A stretch of DNA of 64,000 nucleotides from an unidentified bacterial endosymbiont (GCF_918797525.1 NZ_OU963893.1:1736001-1800000); one strand, 5' to 3'. Shown: positions 45,197 to 55,929, numbered from the stretch's first letter. Program-made: numbers and translations. The notes: generated by a model from the sequence alone, not told the origin.

Positions 45197-45284
45197 ACGA
45201 GTACCCTGCCAGCATCACGCCGCCGATACCGCTTACGGCCATCAGGACAAAAAGGGTAATTACAGCCAGTTTGGTTGCCTTCAT
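45171..45284 (-). CDS. yohO: Small membrane protein YohO (37 residues)
   Basis: A 37-residue single-helix protein, [20 protein letters not shown] followed by [10 protein letters not shown], clearly related to recalled E. coli YohO (35 residues). An AGGAG site precedes two adjacent ATG codons; the second (45282-45284) has better spacing. Its 3' end overlaps the end of yehW tail to tail by 26 bases. Function is unknown; the position between yehW and btsS is conserved. Confidence 0.85.
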   Translation of the reverse strand: MKATKLAVITLFVLMAVSGIGGVMLAGYSFIVRGGVG

Positions 45285-45502
45285 CATGTGCTCCTGTTGT
45301 TAACGGAACAATTATACGGTGAAGCGCAACTGTTAATGAACCATTAAATGCCGTTACGGCTCATTGGGGCCGGGCGGATAAACGCGATACCTGGCAAAAG
45401 ATGTGATGGCGGGCACGATTTACAGCTTTTCTGAAGCGCTTCAAAGAAAGTTAACCGCCATCAGTGTATGTTACGCGTTTTTAGAATGTGCGGTTTTGGC
45501 GT

Positions 45503-47188
45503 ATGTACGAGTTTAATCTGGTGCTATTGCTGCTTCAGCAAATGTGTGTGTTCCTTGTCATCGCCTGGTTGATGAGTAAAACGCGCCTGTTCATCCCGCT
45601 GATGCAAGTAACGGTACGTCTGCCGCACAAGCTGCTTTGCTACGTCACGTTCTCGATTTTCTGTATTCTCGGCACCTATTTTGGTCTTCATATTGAGGAC
45701 TCTATCGCTAACACGCGCGCCATTGGCGCGGTGATGGGCGGGTTGCTGGGTGGCCCCGTTGTGGGCGGGCTTGTCGGGTTAACCGGTGGCCTGCATCGCT
45801 ATTCGATGGGCGGTATGACGGCGCTAAGCTGCATGATATCGACGATCGTCGAAGGGTTGCTTGGCGGTCTGGTTCACAGCTACATGATCAAGCGTGGCCG
45901 CCCTGACAAAGTCTTTAGTCCACTCACCGCAGGGGCTATTACCTGCGTTGCCGAAATGGCCCAGATGGCGATAATCCTGCTCATTGCCCGTCCGTTCGAC
46001 GATGCGCTGCACCTGGTCAGCAGCATCGCCGCCCCGATGATGGTCACCAACACCGTGGGCGCCGCGCTGTTCATGCGTATTTTGCTCGACAAGCGCGCCA
46101 TGCTGGAGAAATACACGTCGGCGTTTTCCGCTACGGCGCTGAAGGTCGCCGCCTCAACCGAGGGGATCCTGCGCCAGGGGTTCAATGAAGAAAACAGCAT
46201 GAAGGTGGCTCAGGTGCTCTATAAAGAGCTGGACATAGGCGCGGTGGCCATTACCGATCGCGAACGGCTGCTGGCGTTTACCGGCACCGGAGACGATCAC
46301 CATTTGCCGGGTAAACCGATCTCCTCAACCTATACTCTGCGCGCCATCGAAACGGGGGCAGTGGTCTATGCCGACGGTAACGAGCTGCCTTACCGCTGCT
46401 CGCTGCATCCGCAGTGCAAGCTTGGCTCAACGCTGGTCATTCCGCTGCGCGGGGAAAATCAGCGGGTGATGGGCACCATCAAGCTATATGAAGCCAAAAA
46501 CCGTCTTTTCAGCTCCATTAACCGCACGCTGGGGGAGGGGATCGCGCAGTTACTGTCCGCGCAGATCCTGGCGGGGCAATATGAGCGTCAGAAAGCCCTG
46601 CTCACGCAGTCGGAGATCAAACTTTTGCATGCCCAGGTGAACCCGCACTTTCTGTTTAATGCTCTTAATACGCTGAAGGCGGTGATCCGCCGCGACAGTG
46701 ATCAGGCCGCGCAGCTGGTGCAGTTCCTGTCGACCTTTTTTCGCAAGAACCTCAAACGGCCGTCGGAAATTGTCACCCTGGCCGATGAGATAGAGCACGT
46801 AAACGCCTATCTGCAGATTGAGCTGGCGCGTTTTCAGTCACGCCTGCAGGTCTCGTTATCCGTACCTGATGACCTGGCGTGTCAGCATCTTCCGGCCTTT
46901 ACCCTGCAGCCTATTGTAGAAAACGCCATTAAACACGGCACCTCTCAACTGCTGGGGGCGGGAGAGGTGACGATTTCCGCCAGTCGGTTCAACCATCATC
47001 TGGTGCTGAACATTGAAGATAACGCCGGGCTATACGTCCCTTCCACCACCGGGGGGCTGGGGATGAGCCTGGTGGATAAACGTCTGCGCGCCCACTTTGG
47101 CGATGACTGCGGGATAACCGTTGCCTGTGAGCCAGACCGCTACACCCGTATCACGCTACGACTGCCGCTGGAGGAAAATGCATGCTGA
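45503..47188 (+). CDS. btsS: High-affinity pyruvate sensor kinase BtsS (YehU)
   Basis: A membrane-bound LytS-type histidine kinase, 561 residues as in E. coli. Six membrane helices form the 5TM-LYT sensor ([20 protein letters not shown]). A GAF domain covers about 215-360. The kinase domain has the phospho-acceptor His382 in [11 protein letters not shown] and an ATP-binding region with VENAIKHG. BtsS senses extracellular pyruvate and activates BtsR, which turns on the transporter gene btsT. The ATG at 45503 matches the family start. It overlaps btsR by seven bases. Confidence 0.97.
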   Translation: MYEFNLVLLLLQQMCVFLVIAWLMSKTRLFIPLMQVTVRLPHKLLCYVTFSIFCILGTYFGLHIEDSIANTRAIGAVMGGLLGGPVVGGLVGLTGGLHRYSMGGMTALSCMISTIVEGLLGGLVHSYMIKRGRPDKVFSPLTAGAITCVAEMAQMAIILLIARPFDDALHLVSSIAAPMMVTNTVGAALFMRILLDKRAMLEKYTSAFSATALKVAASTEGILRQGFNEENSMKVAQVLYKELDIGAVAITDRERLLAFTGTGDDHHLPGKPISSTYTLRAIETGAVVYADGNELPYRCSLHPQCKLGSTLVIPLRGENQRVMGTIKLYEAKNRLFSSINRTLGEGIAQLLSAQILAGQYERQKALLTQSEIKLLHAQVNPHFLFNALNTLKAVIRRDSDQAAQLVQFLSTFFRKNLKRPSEIVTLADEIEHVNAYLQIELARFQSRLQVSLSVPDDLACQHLPAFTLQPIVENAIKHGTSQLLGAGEVTISASRFNHHLVLNIEDNAGLYVPSTTGGLGMSLVDKRLRAHFGDDCGITVACEPDRYTRITLRLPLEENAC

Positions 47189-47901
47189 AAGTGCTGATTG
47201 TTGACGATGAGCCGCTGGCCCGGGAAAACCTGCGCGTGCTGTTGCAGGAACAACGTGATATCGAGGTGGCAGGCGAATGTGAAAATGCCGTTGAGGCGAT
47301 TGGCGCGGTGCACAAGCTCCGCCCGGACGTGCTGTTTCTTGATATCCAGATGCCGCGCATCAGTGGGCTGGAGATGGTCGGGATGCTCGACCCGGAACAT
47401 CGTCCCTGGATCGTTTTTCTGACGGCGTACGACGAATATGCGGTCAAAGCCTTCGAAGAGAACGCCTTTGATTATCTGCTAAAGCCGATTGAAGAGCCGC
47501 GGCTGGAAAAGACGCTCGCCCGTTTACGTCAGGAGCGAACGGTACAGGATGTCTCCCGCTTGCCGGAAAACCAGCAGCCGCTGAAATTTATCCCCTGCAC
47601 CGGTCACAGCCGAATTTATCTTCTGCAAATGGATGATGTGGCTTTTGTCAGTAGCCGCCTGAGCGGGGTATTTGTCACCAGTGCGCAAGGTAACGAAGGC
47701 TTTACCGAGCTGACGCTGCGCACGCTGGAGAGCCGCACGCCGCTTGTCCGCTGCCATCGTCAGTATCTGGTGAACATGGCGCACCTGAAAGAGATCCGCC
47801 TGGAAGATAATGGCCAGGCCGAGCTGGTGCTGCGTGCCGGACAGACGGTGCCCGTTAGCCGTCGTTATCTGAAGAGTTTGAAAGAGGCGATTGGCCTGTA
47901 A
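47182..47901 (+). CDS. btsR: LytTR response regulator BtsR (YehT)
   Basis: A 239-residue response regulator. The receiver domain has the acidic pair in IVDDEP, phospho-acceptor Asp54 in LFLDIQMP, and the switch lysine in YLLKPIEEP. The C-terminal LytTR DNA-binding domain covers about 135-235 ([31 protein letters not shown]). It is the partner of BtsS and lies directly downstream with an overlapping start. Confidence 0.97.
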   Translation: MLKVLIVDDEPLARENLRVLLQEQRDIEVAGECENAVEAIGAVHKLRPDVLFLDIQMPRISGLEMVGMLDPEHRPWIVFLTAYDEYAVKAFEENAFDYLLKPIEEPRLEKTLARLRQERTVQDVSRLPENQQPLKFIPCTGHSRIYLLQMDDVAFVSSRLSGVFVTSAQGNEGFTELTLRTLESRTPLVRCHRQYLVNMAHLKEIRLEDNGQAELVLRAGQTVPVSRRYLKSLKEAIGL

Positions 47902-47947
47902 AACTGGTACACTGCGCGCCATTGCTTCACCGACATTTGAAGGCTCT

Positions 47948-48418
47948 ATGCTTAGTAATGATATTCTTCGTAGCCTGCGCTACACCCTGAAGGCCAATAA
48001 CAACGACATGGTGCGCATACTTGCGCTTGCCGATATGGAAGCCACCGCTGCCGGTTTCGACACCTGGATGACGAAAGAAGATGAAGAGGGGTTTGTTCGC
48101 TGCCCGGATATCATTCTGTCTGGCTTTCTGAACGGTCTTATCTACGATAAGCGCGGTAAAGATGAGTCTGCGCCGGAGCTGGCGCTTGAGCGCCGGGTGA
48201 ATAACAACACGGTGTTGAAAAAGCTGCGTATCGCATTTTCGCTGAAAACCGAGGATATCCTGGCAATTATGATCGGGCAGAATTACCGCGTGTCGGTGCC
48301 GGAAATCACCGCCATGATGCGTGCGCCGGATCACAAAAACTACCGCGAGTGCGGCGACCAGTTTTTGCGTAATTTCCTGCGCGGGTTGACGCACCGGGTG
48401 CATCACCCGAAAGCTTAA
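47948..48418 (+). CDS. yehS: YehS (DUF1456) protein
   Basis: A 156-residue cytoplasmic protein identical in length to E. coli YehS, made of two DUF1456 repeats (LRSLRYTLKANNNDMVRILA and LKKLRIAFSLKTEDILAIMI). Function is unknown. The ATG at 47948 matches the family. It starts 46 bases after btsR and ends at a strong terminator. Confidence 0.92.
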   Translation: MLSNDILRSLRYTLKANNNDMVRILALADMEATAAGFDTWMTKEDEEGFVRCPDIILSGFLNGLIYDKRGKDESAPELALERRVNNNTVLKKLRIAFSLKTEDILAIMIGQNYRVSVPEITAMMRAPDHKNYRECGDQFLRNFLRGLTHRVHHPKA

Positions 48419-48422
48419 AAAA

Positions 48423-48448
48423 AGCCGGAGAATGTCTCCGGCTTTTTT
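48423..48448. terminator. Bidirectional terminator between yehS and metG
   Basis: GCCGGAGA (48424-48431) pairs with TCTCCGGC (48435-48442) around ATG, with an A run on the left and T6 on the right, so it can act for both convergent genes. Confidence 0.92.
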
Positions 48449-48449
48449 G

Positions 48450-50483
48450 TTATTTCACCTGCTGACCCGGCTTCGCGCCTTCATCAGGGCTTAACAGGAA
48501 GATATCTTTCCCGCCAGGGCCTGCGGCCATCACCATCCCTTCTGAGATACCGAAGCGCATTTTACGCGGCGCCAGGTTAGCGACCATCACGGTCTGACGA
48601 CCAATCAGCACCTGCGGGTCCGGGTAGGCAGCACGGATGCCGGAGAAGACGTTGCGTTTCTCACCGCCGAGATCCAGCGTCAGGCGCAGCAGTTTGTCAG
48701 AGCCTTCCACCCATTCCGCGTTTTCGATCAGCGCTACGCGCAGATCCACTTTGGCGAAATCATCAAAGGTGATGGTGTCCTGAATCGGATCGTCAGCCAG
48801 CGGGCCAGTAACCGGCGCCGCGGCGGCTTTAACTTCTTCTTTCGACGCTTCCACCAGCGCTTCAACCTGTTTCATCTCAATGCGGTTGTACAGGGCTTTA
48901 AAGGTGTTCACCTTGTGGCCGAGCAGCGGCTGCGCGATGGCATCCCAGGTCAGCTCGGTATTCAGGAACGCTTCGGCGCGTACGGTAAGCTGCGGCAGAA
49001 CCGGTTTAAGATACGTCATCAGCACGCGGAACAGGTTAATACCCATGGAGCAGATGGCCTGCAGGTCCGCGTCGCGACCTTCCTGTTTAGCGACAACCCA
49101 CGGCGCCTGCTCGTCGACATAGCGGTTAGCCAGGTCTGCCAGGGCCATGATTTCACGTACCGCTTTGCCAAACTCACGCGCTTCCCACGCGTCGCCAATG
49201 GCGGCTGCCGCGTCGGTGAAGGTTTTGTACAGCGCAGGATCGGCCAGCTCAGCCGCCATCACGCCGTCAAAACGCTTAGCGATAAAGCCCGCGTTACGGG
49301 AGGCCAGGTTCACCACTTTGTTGACGATGTCCGCGTTTACGCGCTGGACAAAATCTTCCAGGTTCAGGTCGATATCGTCGATACGCGAAGAGAGCTTCGC
49401 CGTGTAGTAGTAGCGCAGGCTGTCGGCGTCGAAGTGGTTCAGCCAGGTGCTGGCTTTGATGAAGGTGCCGCGAGATTTTGACATCTTCGCGCCATTCACC
49501 GTCACATAGCCGTGCACAAACAGATTGGTTGGCTTGCGGAAGTTGCTGCCTTCCAGCATCGCTGGCCAGAACAGGCTGTGGAAGTAAACAATATCTTTAC
49601 CGATGAAATGATACAGCCCGGCGTCGGAATCTTTCTTCCAGTATTCATCGAAGCTAACGGTGTCGCCACGTTTGTCGCACAGGTTCTTGAAAGAGCCCAT
49701 ATAGCCGATTGGCGCGTCCAGCCAGACGTAGAAATATTTGCCCGGCGCGTCAGGGATTTCAAAGCCGAAATACGGCGCGTCGCGGGAGATATCCCACTGC
49801 TGCAGCCCGGATTCGAACCACTCCTGCATTTTGTTGGCCACTTGCTCCTGCAGCGCGCCGCTGCGCGTCCACGTCTGCAGCATTTCGCTAAACGACGGCA
49901 GGTCAAAGAAGAAGTGCTCAGAGTCACGCATCTCTGGCGTTGCGCCGGAAACCACGGATTTTGGCTCAATAAGCTCGGTCGGGCTGTAGGTCGCGCCGCA
50001 CACTTCACAGTTATCGCCGTACTGGTCCGGGGATTTACATTTCGGGCAGGTGCCTTTGACGAAACGGTCCGGCAGGAACATGCCTTTTTCCGGATCGTAC
50101 AACTGAGAGATGGTACGATTTTTAATAAAACCGTTCTCTTTCAGACGACCATAAATCAGCTCGGACAACTGACGGTTCTCTTCGCTGTGGGTCGAGTGAT
50201 AGTTGTCGTAGCTGATGTCAAAGCCAGCAAAATCGGTCTGATGCTCCTGACTCATTTCGGCAATCATCTGCTCCGGGGAACTCCCCAGTTGCTGAGCTTT
50301 CAGCATAATAGGCGTGCCGTGGGCATCGTCCGCACAGATGAAGTTAACCTCGTGGCCGCGCATTCGCTGGTAACGGACCCAGACATCAGCCTGGATATGC
50401 TCCAGCATGTGGCCGAGGTGGATTGAGCCGTTGGCGTACGGCAGTGCGCACGTTACCAGAATTTTTTTCGCGACTTGAGTCAT
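48450..50483 (-). CDS. metG: Methionyl-tRNA synthetase MetG
   Basis: MetG charges tRNA-Met. The 677-residue product equals the E. coli length. It has the class I motifs HLGH (HIGH variant, about residue 24) and KMSKS, a zinc-knuckle pair [17 protein letters not shown], an anticodon-binding alpha-helical domain, and a C-terminal tRNA-binding (EMAP-like) dimerisation domain ([20 protein letters not shown]). The ATG at 50481-50483 is chosen by homology; an upstream ATG would add three residues. It is divergent from mrp. Confidence 0.98.
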   Translation of the reverse strand: MTQVAKKILVTCALPYANGSIHLGHMLEHIQADVWVRYQRMRGHEVNFICADDAHGTPIMLKAQQLGSSPEQMIAEMSQEHQTDFAGFDISYDNYHSTHSEENRQLSELIYGRLKENGFIKNRTISQLYDPEKGMFLPDRFVKGTCPKCKSPDQYGDNCEVCGATYSPTELIEPKSVVSGATPEMRDSEHFFFDLPSFSEMLQTWTRSGALQEQVANKMQEWFESGLQQWDISRDAPYFGFEIPDAPGKYFYVWLDAPIGYMGSFKNLCDKRGDTVSFDEYWKKDSDAGLYHFIGKDIVYFHSLFWPAMLEGSNFRKPTNLFVHGYVTVNGAKMSKSRGTFIKASTWLNHFDADSLRYYYTAKLSSRIDDIDLNLEDFVQRVNADIVNKVVNLASRNAGFIAKRFDGVMAAELADPALYKTFTDAAAAIGDAWEAREFGKAVREIMALADLANRYVDEQAPWVVAKQEGRDADLQAICSMGINLFRVLMTYLKPVLPQLTVRAEAFLNTELTWDAIAQPLLGHKVNTFKALYNRIEMKQVEALVEASKEEVKAAAAPVTGPLADDPIQDTITFDDFAKVDLRVALIENAEWVEGSDKLLRLTLDLGGEKRNVFSGIRAAYPDPQVLIGRQTVMVANLAPRKMRFGISEGMVMAAGPGGKDIFLLSPDEGAKPGQQVK

Positions 50484-50620
50484 AGTAGGCATTACTTCTT
50501 TTAACTGTGAAAAGGGCTTTCGATATTACCAAAAGGGGCATTATTAAGTAAGCACAAACCACGGCCTTTCAGGTAAACTTGTTCATCTAAGGTCTTATTC
50601 ACAAGAACAAAGGAGTCGGG

Positions 50621-51730
50621 ATGAGTTCTCAATCCCAGGCCAAATCGCCGGAAGCCTTACGAGCAATGGTCGCCGGGACGCTGTCTAATTTTCAGCATCC
50701 AACCCTGAAGCACAATCTCACCACGCTGAAAGCGTTACACCATGTGGCGTGGCTCGACGATACGCTGCACATTGAACTGCACATGCCGTTTGTGTGGAGC
50801 AGCGCATTTGACGAACTGAAAGAGCAAACCAGTTCAGAGCTTCTGCGCATTATCGGCGCAAAAGCCATCGACTGGAAGCTGAGCCACAGCATCGCCACGC
50901 TTAAGCGCGTAAAAAACCAGCCGGGCGTTAACGGTGTGAAAAACATCATTGCCGTAAGCTCGGGTAAGGGCGGCGTGGGTAAATCCTCCACGGCGGTTAA
51001 CCTGGCGCTGGCGCTGGCTGCCGAAGGGGCGAAGGTCGGTATTCTGGATGCGGATATTTACGGCCCGTCCATTCCGAACATGCTGGGGGCGGTAAACGAG
51101 CGTCCAACCTCGCCGGATGGTACCCGTATGGCGCCGATTGTGGCGCACGGTCTGGCGACCAACTCGATTGGTTATCTGGTCACCGATGATAACGCCATGG
51201 TATGGCGCGGCCCGATGGCCAGCAAGGCGCTGTTGCAGATGCTGCAGGAGACCCTGTGGCCAGAGCTGGATTATCTGGTGCTGGACATGCCGCCGGGCAC
51301 CGGTGACATTCAGCTGACGCTGGCGCAGAACATCCCGGTTACGGGCGCTGTTGTGGTCACTACGCCGCAGGATATCGCGCTGATCGACGCTAAAAAAGGC
51401 ATCGTGATGTTCGAGAAAGTGGACGTGCCGGTGCTTGGCATCGTTGAGAACATGAGCATGCACATCTGTAGCAACTGTGGTCACCATGAGCCTGTCTTCG
51501 GTACCGGTGGTGCAGAGAAACTGGCCGTGCAGTATCACACCCAACTGCTGGGTCAGATGCCGCTGCACATCTCCTTGCGCGAGGATCTGGATAGCGGTAA
51601 ACCCACGGTTGTTAGCCGTCCGGAAAGTGAATTTGCCCGACGGTATCGTCAACTGGCGGGGCGCGTCGCAGCGCAACTCTACTGGCAGGGCGACGTCATC
51701 CCGAGCGAAATCGCCTTCCGCGCGGTGTAA
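50621..51730 (+). CDS. mrp: Iron-sulfur cluster carrier ATPase Mrp (ApbC)
   Basis: A cytoplasmic MRP/NBP35-family P-loop ATPase of 369 residues that carries Fe-S clusters to target proteins. An N-terminal DUF59 (MIP18-like) domain covers about 15-90. The deviant Walker A SGKGGVGKSS lies around residues 114-123, and the cluster-binding CxxC is Cys283-Ser-Asn-Cys286. Length equals E. coli Mrp. In E. coli the yehABCD fimbrial genes follow; here the polysaccharide export genes do. Confidence 0.96.
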   Translation: MSSQSQAKSPEALRAMVAGTLSNFQHPTLKHNLTTLKALHHVAWLDDTLHIELHMPFVWSSAFDELKEQTSSELLRIIGAKAIDWKLSHSIATLKRVKNQPGVNGVKNIIAVSSGKGGVGKSSTAVNLALALAAEGAKVGILDADIYGPSIPNMLGAVNERPTSPDGTRMAPIVAHGLATNSIGYLVTDDNAMVWRGPMASKALLQMLQETLWPELDYLVLDMPPGTGDIQLTLAQNIPVTGAVVVTTPQDIALIDAKKGIVMFEKVDVPVLGIVENMSMHICSNCGHHEPVFGTGGAEKLAVQYHTQLLGQMPLHISLREDLDSGKPTVVSRPESEFARRYRQLAGRVAAQLYWQGDVIPSEIAFRAV

Positions 51731-51735
51731 GTAAG

Positions 51736-51769
51736 CACGCCGGGCAGGCTATGCGCACTGCCTGGCGTG
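51736..51769. terminator. Twelve-base-pair hairpin after mrp (REP-like)
   Basis: CACGCCGGGCAG (51736-51747) pairs with CTGCCTGGCGTG (51758-51769) with one G-T pair and a ten-base loop. No T run follows. It marks the end of the conserved mrp block. Confidence 0.6.
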
Positions 51770-52136
51770 AATCTCATCAGCCACCCAACAAGTATGACTT
51801 CCTTTCGACCCTCTTCCCTTCTTTCGGCATCTCAAATTAAATAGTAAAAGCTTATTACCTTTGGGGGTATTTTTTAGGAATTTTAAAAAATGAAAAAATC
51901 TGAAAAATTTACCCCGTGTGTATTTTTAAATTTAGGGTGTGATATGTTTGCTTTTTAAGTGGCAGGCCTGATGATGCAATGTTAATACAGCTTTGCTGTA
52001 TTGCATTGTATGGCGCTGTTTTTTTGCTACGAGGGGGAAACTATTTACTTAACGTACGTGCTTTGCACCAGGGCAAGGGCCACGTTTTATAATCTACCCA
52101 ATCGGGAAATATCCGATAACTGTATTTCAATGGAAA
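51770..52136 (+). promoter_or_regulatory. AT-rich leader upstream of gfcE with strong internal hairpin
   Basis: About 370 bases without a gene and much richer in A and T than the flanks. A long imperfect hairpin pairs 51976-51991 with 51995-52008 (core AATACAGC-TTT-GCTGTATT) and is followed by T7 at 52019-52025, so it looks like a terminator or attenuator inside the leader. TAGGAATTTTAAAA at 51875-51888 weakly resembles an RcsAB box. No convincing JUMPstart/ops element is seen. Confidence 0.5.
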
Positions 52137-53270
52137 ATGAAATTAATAAAAACAGCGTTGCTGATTTCAGTATTTTTTTTAACGAGCTGCCAGCTTGCGC
52201 CGGGCCAGCATTTATCGGCATCCGGCAAAAATAAGCCCACTGTCCCTGATAGCCAGTTTGATCTCAATAAGATGGTCGATATCTATCCTCTCACACCTTC
52301 TGTTATTGAAAATCTGCGTCCGGCCCCGGTGAAGTCTCAGATAAATCCTGGCCTGGACGAGCAGGCAAAACAGTGGGAATACCGCATTGGCCCGGGAGAT
52401 GTGTTGATGATTACCGTCTGGGATCATCCCGAGTTAACGACGCCAGCGGGACAATATCGTAGCGCCAGTGATACCGGCAACTGGGTTGGTGCAGACGGCA
52501 CCGTATTTTATCCGTACGTCGGGAAACTACACGTGGCGGGTAAAACGCTGGCCGAGGTGCGTGAGATTATTACCTCGCGACTGGACAAGGTGATTGAAAG
52601 CCCTCAGGTGGATGTGAGCATTGCGGCATTCCGTTCGCAAAAAGTTTACGTAACGGGTGAGGTCGCTAAATCAGGTCAGCAACCCATCACTAATATTCCG
52701 CTTACGATAATGGATGCAATAAATGCCGCGGGCGGCCTGTCAGCCGATGCTGACTGGCGTAATGTAGTATTAACCCATGACGGTAAAGACACCCGTATAT
52801 CATTGTATGCATTGATGCAGCACGGGGATTTAATGCAAAACCGTTTACTGCGGCCAGGCGATATTTTATTTATTCCCCGTAACGATGCCCTGAAAGTGTT
52901 TGTTATGGGAGAAGTCGTTCAGCAGAATACGCTGAAGATGGACCGCAGCGGTATGACGCTTGCTGAAGCGCTGGTCAACGCCGGTGGGCTGAATCAGAAC
53001 ATGGCTGATGCCAGTGGCATCTTTGTTATTCGTTCCCAGGCCCGCACCAGCAATAAAGACAAAATTGCCTCCGTTTACCAGCTCAACGCGCGGGACGCCT
53101 CGGCAATGGTGCTGAGCACTGAATTCCAGCTTGAGCCTTACGATATCGTATATGTCACCACGGCGCCTCTGAGTCGCTGGAACCGTGTAGTGAGCCAACT
53201 GGTGCCGACCATTACGGGTGTTCACGATCTCACTGAGACCGTGCGTTATATCAAGACGTGGCCGCAATGA
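52137..53270 (+). CDS. gfcE: Polysaccharide export lipoprotein GfcE (YccZ), Wza family
   Basis: An outer-membrane export channel protein of 377 residues. A lipoprotein signal peptide ends LTSC with Cys18. A polysaccharide export (PES) domain follows ([20 protein letters not shown]), then SLBB-like repeats ([40 protein letters not shown]). Recalled E. coli GfcE shares long identical stretches in both repeats and in the C-terminal [20 protein letters not shown] region, closer than to colanic-acid Wza. The stop overlaps the etp start (ATGA). The wider gfcABCD genes of group 4 capsule operons are not present upstream. Confidence 0.85.
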   Translation: MKLIKTALLISVFFLTSCQLAPGQHLSASGKNKPTVPDSQFDLNKMVDIYPLTPSVIENLRPAPVKSQINPGLDEQAKQWEYRIGPGDVLMITVWDHPELTTPAGQYRSASDTGNWVGADGTVFYPYVGKLHVAGKTLAEVREIITSRLDKVIESPQVDVSIAAFRSQKVYVTGEVAKSGQQPITNIPLTIMDAINAAGGLSADADWRNVVLTHDGKDTRISLYALMQHGDLMQNRLLRPGDILFIPRNDALKVFVMGEVVQQNTLKMDRSGMTLAEALVNAGGLNQNMADASGIFVIRSQARTSNKDKIASVYQLNARDASAMVLSTEFQLEPYDIVYVTTAPLSRWNRVVSQLVPTITGVHDLTETVRYIKTWPQ

Positions 53271-53704
53271 TAATCAAATCGATTCTGGTGGTTTGTACCG
53301 GCAATATCTGTCGCTCCCCGGTCGGGGAGCGTTTGCTGCAATCCTATTTGCATGGCGTAAACGTTGTGTCTGCCGGTATTCGCGGCCTGGAAGGGTATCC
53401 GGCGGATCCCCATGCCCAGACTATTTGTCTAAAGCACGGTATCTCGCTGGAAGGGCATAGCGGCCGTAAATTGACCTCTTCAATGCTTCGCCAGGCCGAT
53501 CTGATCCTCACCATGGAAAATAATCAGCTTAACCATATTTCGACTATTGCTGCGGAGGTTCGGGGAAAAAGCATGTTGTTCGGACGGTGGCTTAACGTCA
53601 AAGAGATACCGGATCCTTATCGTAAAAGCGAGGAGGCGTTTGAATATGTTTTTGGTCTCCTGGACGGGGCGAGTAAGGAGTGGGCCAGACGGCTCAACAG
53701 GTAA
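53267..53704 (+). CDS. etp: Low-molecular-weight protein-tyrosine phosphatase Etp
   Basis: A 145-residue cytoplasmic LMW-PTP that dephosphorylates the adjacent tyrosine kinase. The active-site loop is [10 protein letters not shown] (CX5R) near residue 9, and the general-acid aspartate lies in EIPDPYRKS near residue 113. The start [14 protein letters not shown] and VGERLL match Etp more than Wzb. The ATG at 53267 overlaps the gfcE stop; upstream starts would lengthen it without homology. Confidence 0.88.
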   Translation: MIIKSILVVCTGNICRSPVGERLLQSYLHGVNVVSAGIRGLEGYPADPHAQTICLKHGISLEGHSGRKLTSSMLRQADLILTMENNQLNHISTIAAEVRGKSMLFGRWLNVKEIPDPYRKSEEAFEYVFGLLDGASKEWARRLNR

Positions 53705-53714
53705 AGGATGATGT

Positions 53715-55916
53715 ATGTTGTCGAAAAATGATTACGCCCAGAATGATTCAACCGATCCTCAGCAGATCGATCTCTTCCGTATGCTGCTTGAACTTTTTGA
53801 ATATCGCATGTGCATTCTGCTGGTCACCGTTTGTTTTACGATAGGTGGAGGGATGTACGCTTTCCTGGCGACGCCTGTGTATACTGCCGATGCCCTCGTG
53901 CAGATTGAAGATAAGCAGCAAAACAGCCTGCTCAAATCTCTTTCACAGTTCACGCCCAGCTTTACGCCAGACTCAACGGCGGAAATTCAACTGCTGAAAT
54001 CGCGAATGATCCTCGGGAAAACGGTCCAGGATCTTAATTTGCAGTATGAGATAGTTCAGTCCCGGCTCCCGGTGGTGGGTAAAATCTGGGCGCGGATCAA
54101 TAATGAATCTCCCGGGGTTCTGAAGCTCGCGTGGCTGCATTTTCCGTCCACCTATGTGGGGGAGCGCAGCCTGACGATTATTACTGAGGATAACGACCGG
54201 TTTCGTGTGGAAGGTAAGGGGATTAGCGCAAAGGGTGTACGCGGCCAGCTGCTCACGGCCGCAGGCGTATCGCTGCGCGTCAGCGAACTGGATGCGCCGC
54301 CCGGCACGCGCTTCACCGTGACCTTACTCTCCCTGCCGCATGCCATTAACGCCTTACATGCACGGTTCAGCGTGAAAGATATGGGCAAAGAGAGTGGGAT
54401 CCTGAGCCTGAGTATGACGGGTTTTGATCCCGTACTTCTTACCCGCATCCTGAACAGCATTGCGGAAAATTATCTGCAGCAAAACATTGCGCGTCAGGCC
54501 GCTCAGGACTCTCAAAGTCTGGACTTCCTGCAGAGACAATTGCCAAAGGTTCGTTCGGAACTGGACAACGCTGAACAGCGTCTTAATGATTATCGCCGAC
54601 AACGAGATTCGGTTGATTTAACCCTTGAGGCGAAGTCCGTACTGGAACAAATCGTCAACGTTGATAATCAACTGAATGAAATCACCTTCCGTGAAGCCGA
54701 GATTTCTCAGTATTACAAGAAAGAGCACCCCACCTATCGTGCATTGCGTGAGAAACGTCAGACTCTCGAAGATGAGCGTGCCCGGCTGAACAAACGCGTT
54801 TCAGGCATGCCTTCTGTGCAACAGGAGATTTTACGCCTGAGCCGCGACGTGGATTCGGGACGCGCTATCTACCAGCAGTTGCTTACCCGGCAACAGGAGC
54901 TGAATATCTCGCGTTCCAGTACGATTGGTAACGTGCGTATTATCGATGCCGCACTGACGCAACCCGACCCGGTGCAACCGCGTAAGGCGCTTATCGTATT
55001 ACTCTCGACGCTGATTGGGTTCATTCTCTCTGCGACGCTGGTCCTGTTAAAAGTGTCACTGAAAAGGGGCATTGATTCACCGGATCAGCTTGAGTCTCAA
55101 GGGTTGAACGTTTATGCCACGCTCCCTCGTTCGGTGTGGCTGAATGAGAGAACCCGGCTCTCGAGGGTTAATTTTTTCAGCTCTGCGGAGAAACACAGAA
55201 CCACGAACGTGCCTTTCTTGCCCGTAGACCGGCCGCTGGATAACTTTGTGGAGGCGGTACGCGGTCTACGGACCAGCCTGCACTTCGCGATGATGGATGC
55301 TGAAAATAATATTCTGATGTTCAGTGGGCCGACGCAAAACTGCGGTAAGACCCTGGTCAGTACCACCCTGGCTGCACTGGTTGCGCAGGTAGGGGAGCGG
55401 GTACTGCTCATCGATGCCGATATGCGTAAGGGCTATATCCATAATATTTTTTCGCTCTCTAACGATGCAGGACTCTCCGATGTACTCAGCGGAAAAGTGG
55501 CATTTTCTGCGGCGGTACAGACTTACAGCGAAGCCAGTTTCGATGTGGTGACGTGCGGCATGGCGCCGCCTAATCCGTCAGAGTTGCTGATGCACGATCG
55601 TTTTCGTCAGTTTATGGAGTGGGCAAGCGAGCGCTACGACATGGTGATTATCGATACCCCGCCGATTCTGGCTGTTACCGACGCCGCCGTGATAGGGCAT
55701 ATCGCGGCGTCAACGCTGTTGGTTGCACGACACAACGTGACCAGCGTCAAGGAGATGCTTGTCAGCGTCCGGCGGCTGCAGAAATCGAAGGTGGAAGTTA
55801 AGGGGGTAGTGGTGAACGATTTTGTCAATTCGGCCATCGACTATTACAGCAATGGGTATAAGGTCTATGGTTACGGCTACGAGCCTGACCTTCCCAACGC
55901 GAAGAAAGCGAGATGA
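53715..55916 (+). CDS. etk: Tyrosine-protein kinase Etk (Wzc family)
   Basis: An inner-membrane polysaccharide co-polymerase and BY-kinase of 733 residues. The Wzz domain is flanked by membrane helices at about 35-55 and 425-445 with coiled coils between (NSIAENYLQQNIARQAAQDS region). The cytoplasmic kinase has Walker A SGPTQNCGKT (Lys545), Walker A' LLIDADMRKG and Walker B VIIDTPP. The C-terminal tyrosine cluster (DYYSNGYKVYGYGYEPD) is the autophosphorylation site. Recalled Etk shares long near-identical segments, so I prefer Etk over Wzc. It ends the three-gene operon. Confidence 0.87.
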   Translation: MLSKNDYAQNDSTDPQQIDLFRMLLELFEYRMCILLVTVCFTIGGGMYAFLATPVYTADALVQIEDKQQNSLLKSLSQFTPSFTPDSTAEIQLLKSRMILGKTVQDLNLQYEIVQSRLPVVGKIWARINNESPGVLKLAWLHFPSTYVGERSLTIITEDNDRFRVEGKGISAKGVRGQLLTAAGVSLRVSELDAPPGTRFTVTLLSLPHAINALHARFSVKDMGKESGILSLSMTGFDPVLLTRILNSIAENYLQQNIARQAAQDSQSLDFLQRQLPKVRSELDNAEQRLNDYRRQRDSVDLTLEAKSVLEQIVNVDNQLNEITFREAEISQYYKKEHPTYRALREKRQTLEDERARLNKRVSGMPSVQQEILRLSRDVDSGRAIYQQLLTRQQELNISRSSTIGNVRIIDAALTQPDPVQPRKALIVLLSTLIGFILSATLVLLKVSLKRGIDSPDQLESQGLNVYATLPRSVWLNERTRLSRVNFFSSAEKHRTTNVPFLPVDRPLDNFVEAVRGLRTSLHFAMMDAENNILMFSGPTQNCGKTLVSTTLAALVAQVGERVLLIDADMRKGYIHNIFSLSNDAGLSDVLSGKVAFSAAVQTYSEASFDVVTCGMAPPNPSELLMHDRFRQFMEWASERYDMVIIDTPPILAVTDAAVIGHIAASTLLVARHNVTSVKEMLVSVRRLQKSKVEVKGVVVNDFVNSAIDYYSNGYKVYGYGYEPDLPNAKKAR

Positions 55917-55929
55917 AATCCACAGGTAC

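Noticed and set aside
49512..50426. 304-codon antisense frame within metG
   Set aside because: Shadow frame opposite a highly conserved gene.
51875..51888. RcsAB box TAGGAATTTTAAAA
   Set aside because: About ten of fourteen consensus positions in very AT-rich DNA; too weak to call as a feature on its own.
52040..52110. Possible JUMPstart/ops element before gfcE (CACCAGGGCAAGGGCCACG)
   Set aside because: Only loose resemblance; the ops core GGCGGTAGCGTG is not present.
52137..55916. Colanic-acid wza-wzb-wzc
   Set aside because: Long shared stretches with recalled GfcE, Etp and Etk, and absence of any wca gene downstream, favour gfcE-etp-etk.
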